A stretch of DNA of 64,000 bases from Adiantum capillus-veneris (taxonomy: Eukaryota > Streptophyta > Polypodiopsida > Polypodiales > Pteridaceae): assembly GCA_014529385.2 (NCBI GenBank), contig CM043960.1, positions 120,664,543 through 120,728,542 of the forward strand. The letters run 5' to 3'. A program made the position numbers and the translations under genes. The notes under the pieces were generated by a model, which was not told the DNA's origin, made no database searches, and worked only from the letters and a program-made list of their open reading frames with translations. Positions 45,141 to 56,931 of the stretch are shown here, in pieces (the stretch's first letter is position 1; the number at the start of each line of letters is the position of its first letter).

Positions 45141-46537
45141 CTTTCCTTAGGCCAGAGCCAGGCTCTCCACTCAAAGTTGGACTCGTAGGTTGGCATAGTA
45201 ATGTTGTCCAGCCCTTCCACAACTATGATGACGATTAGTTTTATTGGGCCATTGAGGTGAAATTTCTCAGTTAGTTGGTCCATATCCTTCCATCTCTTAG
45301 TGTTGCTGTCCCAAAACAGGTTAAGTGCTTGATTCCTTTGTTGTTCACTTTCCTGACAATTTCTGGCCAGAAAGGGTTACCCACCAAGTAGCCCACTTTG
45401 GACAAATAGGGGGACCAATGAGTAATGGAATTCTGGAAGTAGCTCGTTAGCTCCCCCACCCCAGAGTTCTGCTGCTCTTTTGAAATTTTGTACCAGCTTG
45501 CCCATTGTGCCTCCCAGCCTCAGATTAACCCATTGGGGGGCTAGCAGTTTGTCATGAATTTCTAACCCTTTCCATTCACCTTCTTGTGAGCATAGTTTTG
45601 CTTTGTCCGTCATCTCCCTCACCATAGTGGTCCATGCCTTCGTGTGGATAGAAGGGTTGATTATCCCGATACCTCCCTGCTCCATTGGCCTAGCTACCTC
45701 CTCCCACTTTGCGCATTGCCATGGAATGGACTCTTTGGTGTTATTCTTCCACAAAAATCTTTTATAGGTTTCAAGAAATCCTTCCAGTCACAATGTAAGG
45801 GATCATAAAGGAATTGATTACTTTAAGATGGCTATGAAAGGGCAGTAGCATGAACTCATCTTCTCATTTTTTTCCTTGACCTTGTCCATGACCCACTGAA
45901 ATCTTTTCTTGTGCATTAATGTCGACCCCCAATGGGCCCCCCCGATGTTGAAATATTATCCCTTTAGACACAATCTCTCCTGACCAAAGAAAGGGTCAAA
46001 TGATTTGTTTTTAGACAGTGAGATAAGTCTTAATTTCTTAATACCGCACTTTGATCTTGAGGCAATGACAAAAATCTGCACAATCTCAAGAGTCTTCCTC
46101 ACATTTTGAGGGCAAGCTTTTAGGAAGAGAAGGGAGTCGTCAGCAAAAAGCTTAGCTAGCAGCTGATCGTTGCCTGGCAGGCTCAACCCTTGAATCTCCC
46201 CTCTAGCTGCACTAGCTTCAAACATAGTTACAAGGGGGTGAGAGACGATGGAAAACATCAAAGGGGCCAGTAAGGAACCCTGATTAATAGATCTTTCGAC
46301 CTCAAATGAGCCTAAGACTCTATTGTTGAAGAGGATTTTAGAATGGCTATCAACACACAAAGTTTGAACCATCCAACACAGCCGTGGACCAAATCCTAGC
46401 GACTCCATGCCGTCTTCAATGAAGGACCATGTAATCCTGTCATATGCTTTGTCCATATCAAGCTGGAGTAGAATACACTCTTGCATTGTAGCAGTAGCAT
46501 CCTCAATGCCCATCGTTGACGTCAGGATGTTGTTATA

Positions 46538-47268
46538 TGTTAGGTATGGAGCTTGATTTACCCCTTGTAATTTGTTGTGTTAAAAATGCACATTTATAAG
46601 GCCCTTGTTATGAGGAGAAGCCATCGTGCATGAAGAAAAATCACTCGTTGGAACCGGAGTATTCCTTTTTGCCAAAATATTATGGCCAAACGGCGGCCGA
46701 AAAGTGGTCGGTAAATGGCCGCTCGTTTGGCCACTTGGCCGATGCCCAGTAGTCAATGGCCGATGCTCGTTAATGGATGGTGGCCGGTGGCCAAATTCAA
46801 TGGCCGGTGGCTAATTTCAAAGGTGGACTTGTCTTCTCAAGGGCGGCCACACATGGACGGATTGGAGAGTCCAGTTTGGACTTGTCTACACAAGGGCGGC
46901 TAGACACGGCTGCCTCTCATGAGAGAGGTCTTATAAAAGGATGCCTTTTCTACACACAAAAATGGATTGAAGAGGTGAAGCATTGTGGTGCATTGGAGAA
47001 GTTGGGTGTGAGGTGGCGAGAGTGAAGCAAGGCGGGAGCTCTATTAAGGGTATAATCCCTTTGTAACCTACTTCTCATTTGAAGTACTAAAGCCATTGAG
47101 TGGCTGCTTTCCTGTGGATGTAGCTCACATTGGGTGAACCACGTATATCATGTGTGCACTCTCTCTCTTTCTCTCTCTCTACTCTAGAATCTCTCATATG
47201 TGAAAACTATCTCTCTCCATTAAGTAAACTACTCTAACATCTACGTAGCTACGTCATATTCCCTAACA
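46538..47268. mobile_element. Solo LTR inserted in LINE3
   Basis: This 731-bp segment starts TGTTAGG and ends CCTAACA. It interrupts the reverse-transcriptase coding sequence between the codons for RSIY and NNILTST. The flanks TTATA and ATATA agree in four of five bases and are a plausible target duplication. An internal TATA box (TTATAAAAGG, about 46931) and GGCCG-rich short repeats (46690-46830) fit an LTR. No internal domain of an element remains, so it is most likely the product of LTR-LTR recombination. Confidence 0.78.
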
Positions 47269-48703
47269 ATATAAATAGATCTTACTTTTATAAATCCATG
47301 CTGATGGAGGGTCAATGTTTTGTCTAGAAGGGGGGAGATCCTAAGGGCTATAGAATTGGAAATGATTTTGTGTGTCATCGACATCATCAAAATGGGATTC
47401 TAGTGTTTGAGTTGAGAGCAACACACCTGCTTAGATATAGATTTGATAAGTCCTTGTTTCGGAGTCAAGAGTACCTTCCATGAGTGCTCAATTCTCCATA
47501 TGCATGACTGGATTTTTGAGATCATCATCAAATTCCTTGAAGAACTTAGTAGTCATGCCATTCCACCCAAGGGATTTGTCCTTTCCCAGTGCTAGAGAGC
47601 ATTTGCCTTTAGAAAAGGCCTCTTAAGCAAGATGGCTTCCGCCGGGGAGATTGTCTTGTTGACACTTGAAAGTAGAGCGGCCCAACAACGTCCACCTCCT
47701 AAGACGGACCTCAAGTTGGACTATGATCTGGTTGAGGTGGTCAAGCATCAATTGAGCCATTTTATCTTGATCTTGTATTGTAGATCCATCTGCATCTGCA
47801 AGTACTTGGATTATGCTCCGACTCCTCTTGACTTTTAGAGCCCGGAAGAAATGAGATTTGTTAGCAGCCTCCAGCTGAAGGAATGTTTCTTTGGAGAGTA
47901 AGCGAGCCTTCCTAATCTCCTTGAGACACCATTTGCCAAGTCTTCTTTGCCCTCAAGGCATCTCTTATGTTCTTCACTGGATGCCGACCCTGTGTGTTTT
48001 TTTTTCGGCTGAGATGAGCAACTTCCTCTTCCAACTGCTTCCGTCGCTCCTCCTTAGCCTTTTCGAGTTTTGGACTCAAGCTTTTTACTGCCTTCTGAAT
48101 ACTCTTGGCAAAATTATCCATGCTCTAGGGTTGGATAGGTCAATGTATTTATTAGACTTTCTCAAGGCTTTCTTGGCCAACCTTTTGAAGAACGGTTCTT
48201 TGAAAAGGTGTTCCCCCTTGATCATCAACTTCTTGGATCCTTTGGGGACTTGTCCCTCCCCTCTGGCTTTTTTGAGTTTGATGGATAAGGGAAAGTGGTC
48301 GAAAAGGCTCTATGTCAACACCACCCCCATTTCAAGAAGAGATGGGATCCAGTTAGCTTGATGCGAGTAGTAGCATCTGTCAAGTTGAGAAGCTATGCGG
48401 GCATATTGTAGGCTAACATAAGCATATCCCACAAGTCTTGCAATGCCTATTTCTCACACAAGCTCAACCACTTTGTTCTTTCAAGCCTGCCAGCATACTT
48501 CAGGACCCAATTCTATCCTCTCTCCTTTCAACCATGTTGAAATCTCCTGACAAGAGCCACTCCCCTTTGATAGGGGAGTCCCTTAGGTGCATCCAAAGAT
48601 TAGTTCTTTCTTTTGCATTGCGGGGCCGTAGATGTTCATTATGGTAATTGGTTTCTTAGCCCACTAGACTCTCACTCCAAGGGCTCTCTCAGAGGGGTGG
48701 TTC

Positions 48704-48825
48704 TATTGGAGGAGAGATGGGGAGAATGGTCGCTTCCAACTTCCAATCTTGCTTGCACACCTCCTTCTCAACCTTTCACCATCTCTTCCAATTTTCCAAG
48801 TACACACACACACACACCTAGACTA

Positions 48826-48910
<85 letters not shown>
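48704..48910 (-). repeat. 3' LTR of gypsy B (start) with (CA)n tract
   Basis: It matches 62808-62940 up to the CA repeat (48831-48910). The expected first TG is missing here. The far end of this LTR, probably near 49030, could not be defined. Confidence 0.7.
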
Positions 48911-48913
<3 letters not shown>

Positions 48914-49106
48914 TGATAAAGGGAGAGTGTAAGATAATGAAATAGAAGATGTAGACATAATTAGGGAGAACACAACATAACACAGTATAGAATAAGAGAC
49001 AGGGAAGGGAAAATTTCAGGCATCTGCACAAGAAAGGCCTAAAATCATAGCGCCAAACTCCATGGCACCCTTCTTGTGGAGTTTGGCATTTAATTTATTA
49101 TTTGAG

Positions 49107-51594
49107 TTATGGATGATGTGGAAAGACAGCTTTAAGAAATAGAAATGCAACTTGATGTGTTGTGAGTGTTTCCTTACAAGGAATGAAGTATGCTTGTTTA
49201 TAAAAACGATCAATAACAGTCCAAATCATATCATTCTTGTGAACAGTGAGTGTAAATCCAGTAACAAAATGTATTGAAATATGTTCCCAAGGTTTTTCAG
49301 GAATAGGGAGAGGGTGTAAAAGTCCCAATTTCTTACTTGTTTGCTGCTTTGATCTTTTGACAAATCACACAAGTTGAAACATACTGCTTCACATCAATCT
49401 TCATAGTAGGCCAATAGAAATCATGACATAAGTTTTAAAAAGTAGCAGCAAATCCTCTATATTCAACATAGGGTGGTTTGTGCAACTCTTCAATGATCAA
49501 TATACGAAAAAATTACACACAATTTCTGTTTGAGATAAAGAAAGTTTGCTTATTCCAAAAATGTGTGTACATAATTGTTAATCATATGCAACCATGTGGT
49601 TTTGAAATCATTTGTGCATAAGTGTCAGATAATGAATCAAACGAAGTACCCATAATGGTTGATAGATTATTAAGAGAGGGTCTTTAACTCAAAGCATCAA
49701 CTACAACATTTCCCTTACCAGGTTGGTATTGAATGTTGGGTTGAAAACTTTGAATGAAGGAAACCCACTTAATATGTCTATCATCTATTAAGGGTTGAGA
49801 CAATAACTTTTGATACTTTGTTGATTGGTTTTGATGATTAAATCAACACCTATTAAATAGTATTTCCAAATTTTCAAGGCATGTACAACAATAGTCAACT
49901 CTTTGTCATATGTACTAAATTTTGCTTTAGACGGATTAAATTTACGACTTTCAAATGCGAGTGGATGGTTATCTTGCATAAGGAATGCATCGATACCTTT
50001 TCCACTAGCATAAGTGATTACGACAAAGAATGGTCTATCAAAATCAGGCAATCGTAGTATTGGTGCATTTATCAAAGCATTCTCGAGCGCATTAAAGGAT
50101 CTTTCTTGCAAATCAGACCATACACAAGGAGAATTTTTGTTTAATAAGAGAGTAAGGTAATGAGATTTGTAAGCAAAGTTACGTGCAAACTTCCTGTAGT
50201 AACTGCACAAACCAATAAAAGAACGAAGTTCATGCAAATTTTTGGGTCTAGGCCATGACTGAATGGCTTCAATTTTCTTGGAATCTACATGTATTCCCTT
50301 GCCCAATACAATGTGTCTCAAATATTTAATTTCAGATTGGAAAATGAACTCTTTTTAGGATTCAAATATAAGTGGTTCTGTGCAAGTAGATCAAATACAC
50401 GTTTTAAGTGCTCTTTATGCTCTTGTTTTGATTTACTGAATACACAAATGTCATCAAAGAATACAATCACAAAGTCTTGATGGTCAACGAAAATTGTGTC
50501 CATCATGCATGTGAATGTGGCTGGTACATTTGTTACACCAAATGGCATGACAAGAAATTCATAATGTTCCGTTTGTGTTCAAAGCAATTATGTAGACATC
50601 TTAGTCAAACATTTTGACTTGGTGATACCCTGAGTTGAGGTCAATTTTTCTAAAGATGTTTGCCCCTTTTAGTTTGTCTAATAGATCATTCATTCTAGGA
50701 ATAGGGAACCCATTCTTGAAGGTGATCTTGTTTAAGCCCTGTAGTCAACACACATACGAAAAGCTCCATTTTTCTTCTTAACAATTAGTACTCGAGCTTT
50801 GTATGGTGAACTACTTAGTCTTATAAGTCCTTGATTAAGCAAGTCAGTGATCTGAGTTTGTATCTCCTTGTGTGCAATTGGATTTACACGATAAGGTGCT
50901 CTATAAGGAGGTTGACTACCCGATGTAATATCTATTTTGTGGTCTTCTGAACATGAAGGTGGAATTCCAGGTGGTAGATCATGCATGAAACAATGCTTAA
51001 ATTGTGAAAGAAAATAATCATGTGAAGAGTTATGTGAGGTTTTAGTTTTAGTGGAGATTTGATTTACCAACACTAGATATGTTTTCCCTTGTTTTTGAAT
51101 TTCTCTTTTGGCTTGAGTGTAAGAGAAAAGTGGAAATTTTTGATGTGCTAGTGTTGCTTAGATGGATAAATTTGGATTATTATGAGTGAGAGACATGATA
51201 CTGTTTATAATGTATCAATGGATTAAATTCATGACGAAATGGCATTCCCAAAATCATGTCAAGACCATGCAATGGTGCTACCAGAAATGCACGTGCTTGT
51301 GTAAATTCACCAATTCAAACTCCAACAATGACTTGGGTTTTGCAATTAAAATGCCGATTATTTAAAAAAGTTTTGACTTTGTGAGGTGAAGAAATTTGAG
51401 AGAGAGAGAGAGATAGTTGTTGTGACAATCGTGCATAAATAAACTCATGGCTACTACCATCATCTAAAAGAATGGTGACACTTTCACCCTTGACTGTACC
51501 TTGCACTTTAAACAAAATGTGAGGAGATCTAAGAGTACCTGAAGATGGGTTGTCATCGTGATTATACTCAAGATCATATCCCTCACCGTAATTA
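49107..51594 (-). pseudogene. Gypsy B pol: protease, reverse transcriptase, RNase H, truncated integrase
   Basis: Sense order: protease with VTILLDDGSSHEFIYARL (triad D-D-G) and GLDMILGMPF; a linker; reverse transcriptase (QPPYRAPYRVNP, KKKNGAFRMCVDYRA at 51073-50732; MPFGVTNVPATF and FVIVFFDDICVFSK at 50548-50318); and RNase H (VITYASGKGIDAFLM, FSTYDKELTIVVHALKIW at 50321-49788). The integrase begins (PEKPWEHISIHFVTGF, 49328) and stops after its first catalytic Asp-equivalent position, where His replaces the usual Asp. The second Asp and the Glu are missing. It is an internally deleted and mutated copy. Confidence 0.83.
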
Positions 51595-51714
51595 TCCACC
51601 CAACCACCCACTATATAGCATAGCCCCTGACCCTTTGCCCTAGTCGGACTCCCTTTCCACATTGCCTAGGCCGGCCTTGCCCTTGTCTAGTCCGACCTTG
51701 CCAGTGTCCTGACA
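51595..51714 (-). repeat. 3' LTR of chromovirus A, outer end missing
   Basis: It matches the right LTR from CCACCCAACCACCCACTATA to CCTGACA. The first 34 bp seen in the right copy are absent, and gypsy B sequence follows directly. Confidence 0.88.
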
Positions 51715-51739
51715 TTACTCCCCCCTTAAGAAGAGTTTT

Positions 51740-52698
51740 CGTCCTCGAAAACAAAAGTGGGGAACTTCTTCTTAAGAACACTAATGTTTTCTCAAGTGGC
51801 ACCTTCCTCAGGTCGGTCTTTCCACTTGATTAAAGCTTGTTGACGTACATGATGATGTGTATGCAGCTCATGATAATCGAGAACACGTTCAGGTTCATGT
51901 GGTAAGGTAGGAGGTTCAATGAAATCAAGCAAAATTTGTTGGTCAATGACATTGTCGTCCCCATGTAACCACTTACATAAACGGCTTACATGAAACAACA
52001 GATGAATATGAGAATGTGAAGGTAGCAATAATTTGTAGGCACGATCACCTAATTGCTTGAGTATTTTGAAAGGCCCACAATATCGGGAAGATAATTTAGG
52101 TGTTGGCCCAGTTTTTAGACTTTCTGAATGTTCTGGCACACGTAAAAATACTTCCTCCCCTTCTTCGAAGGTAACTTGCCGGCGTTTCTCATTAGCATAC
52201 TTCTTATACCAATCCTGTGCTTGTCAAACATTCTGACGAGTGAGTTTCAGCATATCCATGTGGTCTTGGAGAAAATCCTTAAGTTGTTGGAGTTTTTCAG
52301 TTGCCAACCCCACCGTAACTGGTGAGCTAGGTTGAAACCCATACATGAGCATGAAAGGACTAAATCCAGTTGTGACATGCTTAGCACTGTTGTAGGAAAA
52401 ATCGAGAATAGGTAAGTATTCTTTCTAGTCTGACTGTTTTTTGCTGATGTATGCTGTTAACATATCCTCTAGCACCTGGTTAACTCGTTCAGTATGACCA
52501 TCTGTTTTTGGATGATCGGCTGTACTGAGGTTCAGTTGTGTACCCAATCATTTAAACACAGCTCCCCAAAAGTGACTGTTAAACTTGGGATCACGGTCGC
52601 TGACAATGTTACTTGGAAAACCATACAATTTGTATAGATTGTCCACGAATAACTTGGCTAGTTTTGGTGTCTTAATCGTTGATTTGGTTGGAATAAAC
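51740..52698 (-). pseudogene. Chromovirus A integrase core end and chromodomain
   Basis: Sense order: IVSDRDPKFNSHFW supplies the second catalytic Asp, and [16 protein letters not shown] supplies the Glu. A C-terminal domain follows (PKLSSRYCGPFKILKQLGDRAYKL), then a chromodomain-like tail, ALIKWKDRPEEGAT, followed after a stop by ENISVLKKKFP. The expected sequence is ATWE, so the stop replaces Trp. Chromodomains target integration to marked chromatin. Several in-frame stops are present. Confidence 0.83.
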
Positions 52699-53631
52699 TT
52701 ACATAGTCACAGTCAACTGGTCTACGACCACCCATACCGAGTCATGACCTCGTACAGTGGTTGATAAACCCACAAAAAAGTCCATAGAGATGCTTTCCCA
52801 TTTTCCATTGGGAATCTCCAAAGGATGCAAGAGTCCTCTTGCTTTCAGGCGCTCTGCTTTGTTAACTTGACATTTTTGGCAATGCAAGACATAAGCTTGA
52901 ACAAAGCCATGTATACCTGGCCTGTAAAACTGTCGTTGTACGAGAGCATAAGTTTTTCTAATACCCGGGTGCCCTGCACTTGGACTATCATGACATTCAT
53001 AAAGAACTTGGCGCTGAATGTCTGTGTCCGTCGGTACACAAACTCTCCCCTTATGGAGTAGGTACCCATTGTCGATGGTGAAATGCTTCCATCGCTGTAG
53101 TTCATCACTCGATAGAGGAGAACTAGGTGTGGAGGTTAACGTTACACTACCATCATTGGAGTGAGAAGGATCCCTCATTTGAACATGGCTCCACACTTTG
53201 GAATATGCTTCATCATGCTCAGATTTTCCTTTGAGAGAATCCAAAAATTCACTACGAAGTTCTGTGAACAAGAGAGAATTGATCTCCGGCATACGACTTA
53301 GAGCGTCAGCCACCACATTGTATCGACCTTTACGATACCTTAGCTTGGTGTCATGTTCTTGAAGAATCTCGGCCCACTTGGCTTTCCAACCCTTCAAATC
53401 CATTTGTTGTGTAAACCATTTGATGATTTCATGGTCAAACACAATCTCAAACTGAGCACCATACAGATAATGCCGCCATGTTTCTAAACCAGACATTATT
53501 GCATAGAGTTCGCGCTTATAAGCAGAGTAGTTCTGCTGAGCTGCATCAAGCTTCTTGCTTTCAAATGCAATCAACCGTCCGTCTTGTAACAGGACTGCTC
53601 CAATAGCACGATCACTGGCATCCGTTTCCAA
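52699..53631 (-). pseudogene. Chromovirus A RNase H and integrase N-terminus
   Basis: An open stretch of 310 codons. The RNase H shows METDASDRAIGAVLLQDG, YSAYKRELYAIMSGLETW, VFDHEIIKWF and RYNVVADALSRMP (final Asp). The integrase zinc finger follows (HDSPSAGHPGIRKTY; HCQKCQVNK, an H-X-H-C-C set) and the first catalytic Asp in WESISMDFFVGL. This is the longest intact stretch of element A. The frame is broken before it (about 53631) and after it (52699). Confidence 0.88.
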
Positions 53632-54674
53632 AACGAATGGTTCAAAGGATCTACAATAGCCAGTATGGGAGATGTAGCTAATGCATCCTTGAGCATATCA
53701 AAACTGTGTTGTTGAGCGGATCCCCACTGAAAAGCTTTGCCTTTGCCTTTTAGTCGATCCGTCATGGGAACAACAATATTAGCATAGTTTTCAACAAACC
53801 TTCGGTAAAAACCTACAAATTTCCAAAAAATCTATAACTCTTCCAAATTTTTAGGAGAAGGCCATTTCTGGATGGTATCCATTTTGGATTGATCCATATA
53901 TAGCCCATTAGTTGAAATAACATGCCCTAAATAGTGAATTTCGTCTTTTAGAAAATCACACTTAGATTCCTTGGCATATAATTTGTTTGTTCGTAACAAC
54001 TCAAACACTTGCCTGAGATGTTGTAAGTGTTCTTCTTCAGAAGCACTGTAGACTAGAATGTCATCGAGGAAAACAATGACAAATTTGCCCAAGTATGGCT
54101 TCAAGACACTATCCATAAGTGTCATGAATGTTACGGGCGCATTGGTTAACCCAAAGGGCATCACCAAGAACTCGTAGTGTCCAAATCGTGTTTGGAATGT
54201 AGTTTTCGGTATATCAGCAAGTCGAATACGAACTTGGTGATATCCTGACCGCAAGTCTATTATTGTAAAAATGCGAGCATGAGTGAGTTTATCAAACAAC
54301 TCATCTACTCGGGGCAATGGGTATTTGTTCTTGATCGTAACCGCATTTAAGCCACGGTAGTCTACGCACATACGCATACTGCCGTCTTTTTTCTTCACTA
54401 ATAGGATAGGAGAGGTCCATGGTGAAGAACTGGGTTGTATATACCCTTTGCTAAGGTAGTCAGCAAGGTGACTTTCCACCTCAGCAGCTTCAGAATAACT
54501 CATACGGTAAGGCTGTTTACTAACAAGTTTATAGCCTGCAGCCACGTCGATGCTATGCTGCACCGATCGTGTCGACGGTAATCTTGGTGGAAAATCATTA
54601 CGAAAAACATCTCGAAATTCCTTTAATAATTTATGTAACTCACTAGCAATGTTTGCTTGTTTAGAATTAGCCAT
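53571..54674 (-). pseudogene. Chromovirus A reverse transcriptase
   Basis: The 280-codon open part (54674-53832) contains [79 protein letters not shown] and catalytic [14 protein letters not shown]. After a stop, the connection region (IFWKFVGFYRRFVENY) and the start of RNase H (FQWGSAQQHSFDMLKDAL) follow in adjoining frames. Motifs are well kept, including both catalytic Asp residues. Confidence 0.9.
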
Positions 54675-54889
54675 TGGTGGAAGAGATGAAGAGAAGCATG
54701 CGGCGTTGAGGAATGTTCAACAGATTCAATGCTAGAAAGAAAATGAGATAGTGAGTAACACAAGAAAACTTGATCTATTTCATTATCAGTAACGAGCTGC
54801 ATAAGCTCAACGGTACAAATCAATGGTGATGAAGGTATATCCTTCTCTCCTAACAACAACACATGTGCACCATGGGATTCAAACATCAA
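54675..54889 (-). other. Chromovirus A remnant between gag and reverse transcriptase, protease missing
   Basis: Only about 70 codons lie between the end of gag and the reverse transcriptase leader. No zinc knuckle and no D-S/T-G protease motif are visible, although both are expected here. An internal deletion near 54890 is the simplest explanation. Confidence 0.65.
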
Positions 54890-55809
54890 GCTGTTGTGCT
54901 CATAGCTACGCTATTACCATGTGTAGTAGCAGGCACGTGACTATTATGTGCTTTCACTATGGATTCCTCAAGTGTTTTAGGGTCTTGGGTCTTGAAGTAC
55001 TTCTTAAGCTCTGGTGTCAGACCGCGTACAAACCCCCGTACTTGTTGAAAGTTATCTAAGCCTTCCAATTTGAGGATAACAACCCGATAGTGAGAGATAT
55101 ATTCAAGCAATGATGGCTATTGGTGAATGGAACATGTGTCCCAAGCCGTCCAATTCCAATTTGCCTCATTTGTAGGCAAAAATTATTTGCTAAACATAGC
55201 TTCAAAAGCTGCCCAACTCTGTGGTATGATGTTCTTCTCCTTAAGAGACATCCACCATTTGTAGGCCTTGCCTTCTAGAGTTAAGCTCGTTTGCAGAGCT
55301 TTGACCGCATCCGGAGTACGCCGTAAGGCGTGAATTCCATCCAACTTGCTAAGAAAGATATTCACTGCATCCTTATTGTGGTCTCGATCTTCTCCCTTAA
55401 AAATCAGTGGTTTGGTGTTTTTCAACAATTCATCCACCTCTTTTGCAGTGAGAGTATGCAACGTATCAGCATTTGGGCGTTGCCCTAGATCAGAAGGGCC
55501 TTGCCCTTGTGTAGAAACGTGCTCATGCATGTGCGTGTCAGCAAGACCCTTGGACTGCTGTTGCATTAATTGAATTACTAATGTGGATAGTTTAGTAACA
55601 TTTTCATTTAAAGCTTTAAAATTTTCATCCATGACTGTCATGCATGTCTGAAGTGCACGAAATTCTTGAATATCGAGCAATTCGTAAGTGTCATTACCTA
55701 TCCTAGCGTCGCGCATACTCTCCTTGAGAGGATCTCGGCCACGGCCATCATTGGCAGGATCAGGCGTAGTTTGCTCAAAATCAAATGTCATATTGATATT
55801 CAAATCCAT
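54886..55809 (-). pseudogene. Chromovirus A gag
   Basis: It starts MDLNINMTFDFEQTTPDPAN at 55809. The capsid region includes PLIFKGEDRDHNKDAVNIFL, LTLEGKAYKWWMSL and SWAAFEAMF. After a stop near 55180 it continues in another frame with LEYISHYRVVIL, QQVRGFVRGLTPELKKY and KTLEESIVKA, the usual C-terminal half of the gag core. No zinc knuckle follows. In intact elements it forms the cytoplasmic particle. Confidence 0.8.
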
Positions 55810-56261
55810 GGCGACACAGTGCGGTGCAAGGAGTAGTCAGAAAAAATACCTGAGATTGAGAGCACTCGCAAAGTGTAATTAGCCTTGCTAATTCCATCAA
55901 AATCGATAGTAGCCCGATGGAAATCGATTCCAATTGTCCGCCGTATAGGGAATTCCGCAATTCCTTGGTAGCTAAATCAATTATACTTGCAATCGTTAAT
56001 TTTGAAAGGTATTTGTACTTTGAACTCCCGTCGGAATGGTTTTCTTATCTCTGAGTTTCTACCAGCAGTACGCAAAGATTTTGGCACTCGAAGTTTGTGC
56101 CGGCCGTGTTGAGATGCTGCACTTTGCCGGACCTTGTCGAATCCGCACACGAGGGAGGGGGTGGGGTACCCCACTGTGGGTACCGCCCCTTGTTCTTGAA
56201 AATAGGGTGTGGCCACTAACCCCCAAGGGGGTTGGGCGCCCTTGTAGCGTGAAAAAAACAA
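55810..56261 (-). other. Chromovirus A untranslated leader (part next to gag)
   Basis: No convincing frame is seen. This is the part of the leader on the gag side of the nested copia element. The other part is 61755-62076. Confidence 0.6.
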
Positions 56262-56266
56262 CCACG

Positions 56267-56458
56267 TGAAGGAGTATGAGCGGAAGTTCGACGCGAGAGA
56301 GAGTGCGAGAAGAAGAGCACGACGATATGGTGAACTCGCTCTACTGTAATGTGTAGAGCATAGTGAGTTCTTATTAGGTTTTTACAAAAGAATATGTGTA
56401 CATACCTGGCGGCCCGCCCACTTACCTGGGCGACCACATTGGGCTTTATACCCCAACA
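56267..56458 (-). repeat. 3' LTR of copia C
   Basis: 192 bp, starting TGAAGG and ending CCAACA on the + strand. It matches 61559-61749. Confidence 0.95.
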
Positions 56459-56547
56459 ACCTCCCACTTAAAGTCCAATGTGGTACTTTAAGTGTGAGAG
56501 AAGCTACTATACAAGCTAATATACAAGAGATGTAGAGAAGTGATGTA

Positions 56548-56931
56548 CTACCCTACACCTAACTGCTTGCGAAAATGCGCAAAGCTCTCTGAGGGAAGTC
56601 CTTTTGTAAGTAGATCAGCAGGATTTTGTGTGGTGTGAACTTTGACAAGCTGAATTTGCTTATCCTCGAGCATTTCCCTGATGAAATGATACTTCACATC
56701 CACATGCTTTGTCTTTGAGTGATAAACTGGATTGCCAGCCAATTGTATAGCACTCTGACTATGACAATATAACACAGGCATCTCTTCTTTGATTCCCAAA
56801 TCTGTTACTAGTCGATTAAGCCAAATTGATTCTTTGCATGCCTCTGATGCTGCAACATATTCAGCCTCTATAGTAGACTGAGTAACACAATCTTGTAATC
56901 TAGAACGCCATGATACTGCTCCACCAGCCAA
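56548..56931 (-). pseudogene. Copia C RNase H
   Basis: The 127-codon end of pol shows AVSWRSRLQDCVTQSTIEAE, YVAASEACKESIWL, LYCHSQSAIQLA (where the usual Asp-Asn-Gln reads His-Ser-Gln) and HVDVKYHFIREML. It ends near LPSESFAHFRKQLG, close to the family's normal C-terminus. It is out of frame with the preceding reverse transcriptase because of a small deletion near 56930. It removes template RNA in active relatives. Confidence 0.88.

Larger units (their letters stand above)
43605..48703 (-). mobile_element. L1-type LINE (LINE3), interrupted by a solo LTR and cut by gypsy B
   Basis: It reads leftward from an endonuclease remnant next to gypsy B, through reverse transcriptase, to a short poly-T end (43609-43615, the poly-A tail on its own strand). 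The coding order and 3' end match LINE1 and LINE2. Two foreign segments interrupt it: a solo LTR at 46538-47268 and an unexplained stretch around 44330-45140. ORF1 and the endonuclease start are missing, probably displaced to the other side of gypsy B or lost. Confidence 0.85.
43786..48703 (-). pseudogene. LINE3 ORF2 remnant
   Basis: Sense order: endonuclease pieces (TIMNIYGPA near 48640, LLSGDFNMVERREDRIG near 48520), a coiled linker (48121-47912), and the start of reverse transcriptase (LGKDKSLGWNGMTTKFFKEF near 47540; LTLHQHGFIK near 47310). The best preserved palm follows at 46513-45956, with DMDKAYDRITWSF, SINQGSLLAPLMF and LAKLFADDSLLFLK containing an intact catalytic FADD. The thumb/C-terminal parts are 45754-45271, about 44290 and 44073-43786. 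It is broken by stops, frameshifts and insertions. The 185-codon palm fragment is the most intact LINE enzyme stretch in the window. Confidence 0.86.

Noticed and set aside
48768-49031. Cys-Val repeat frame with a hydrophobic start
   Set aside because: Microsatellite artefact within the gypsy B LTR.
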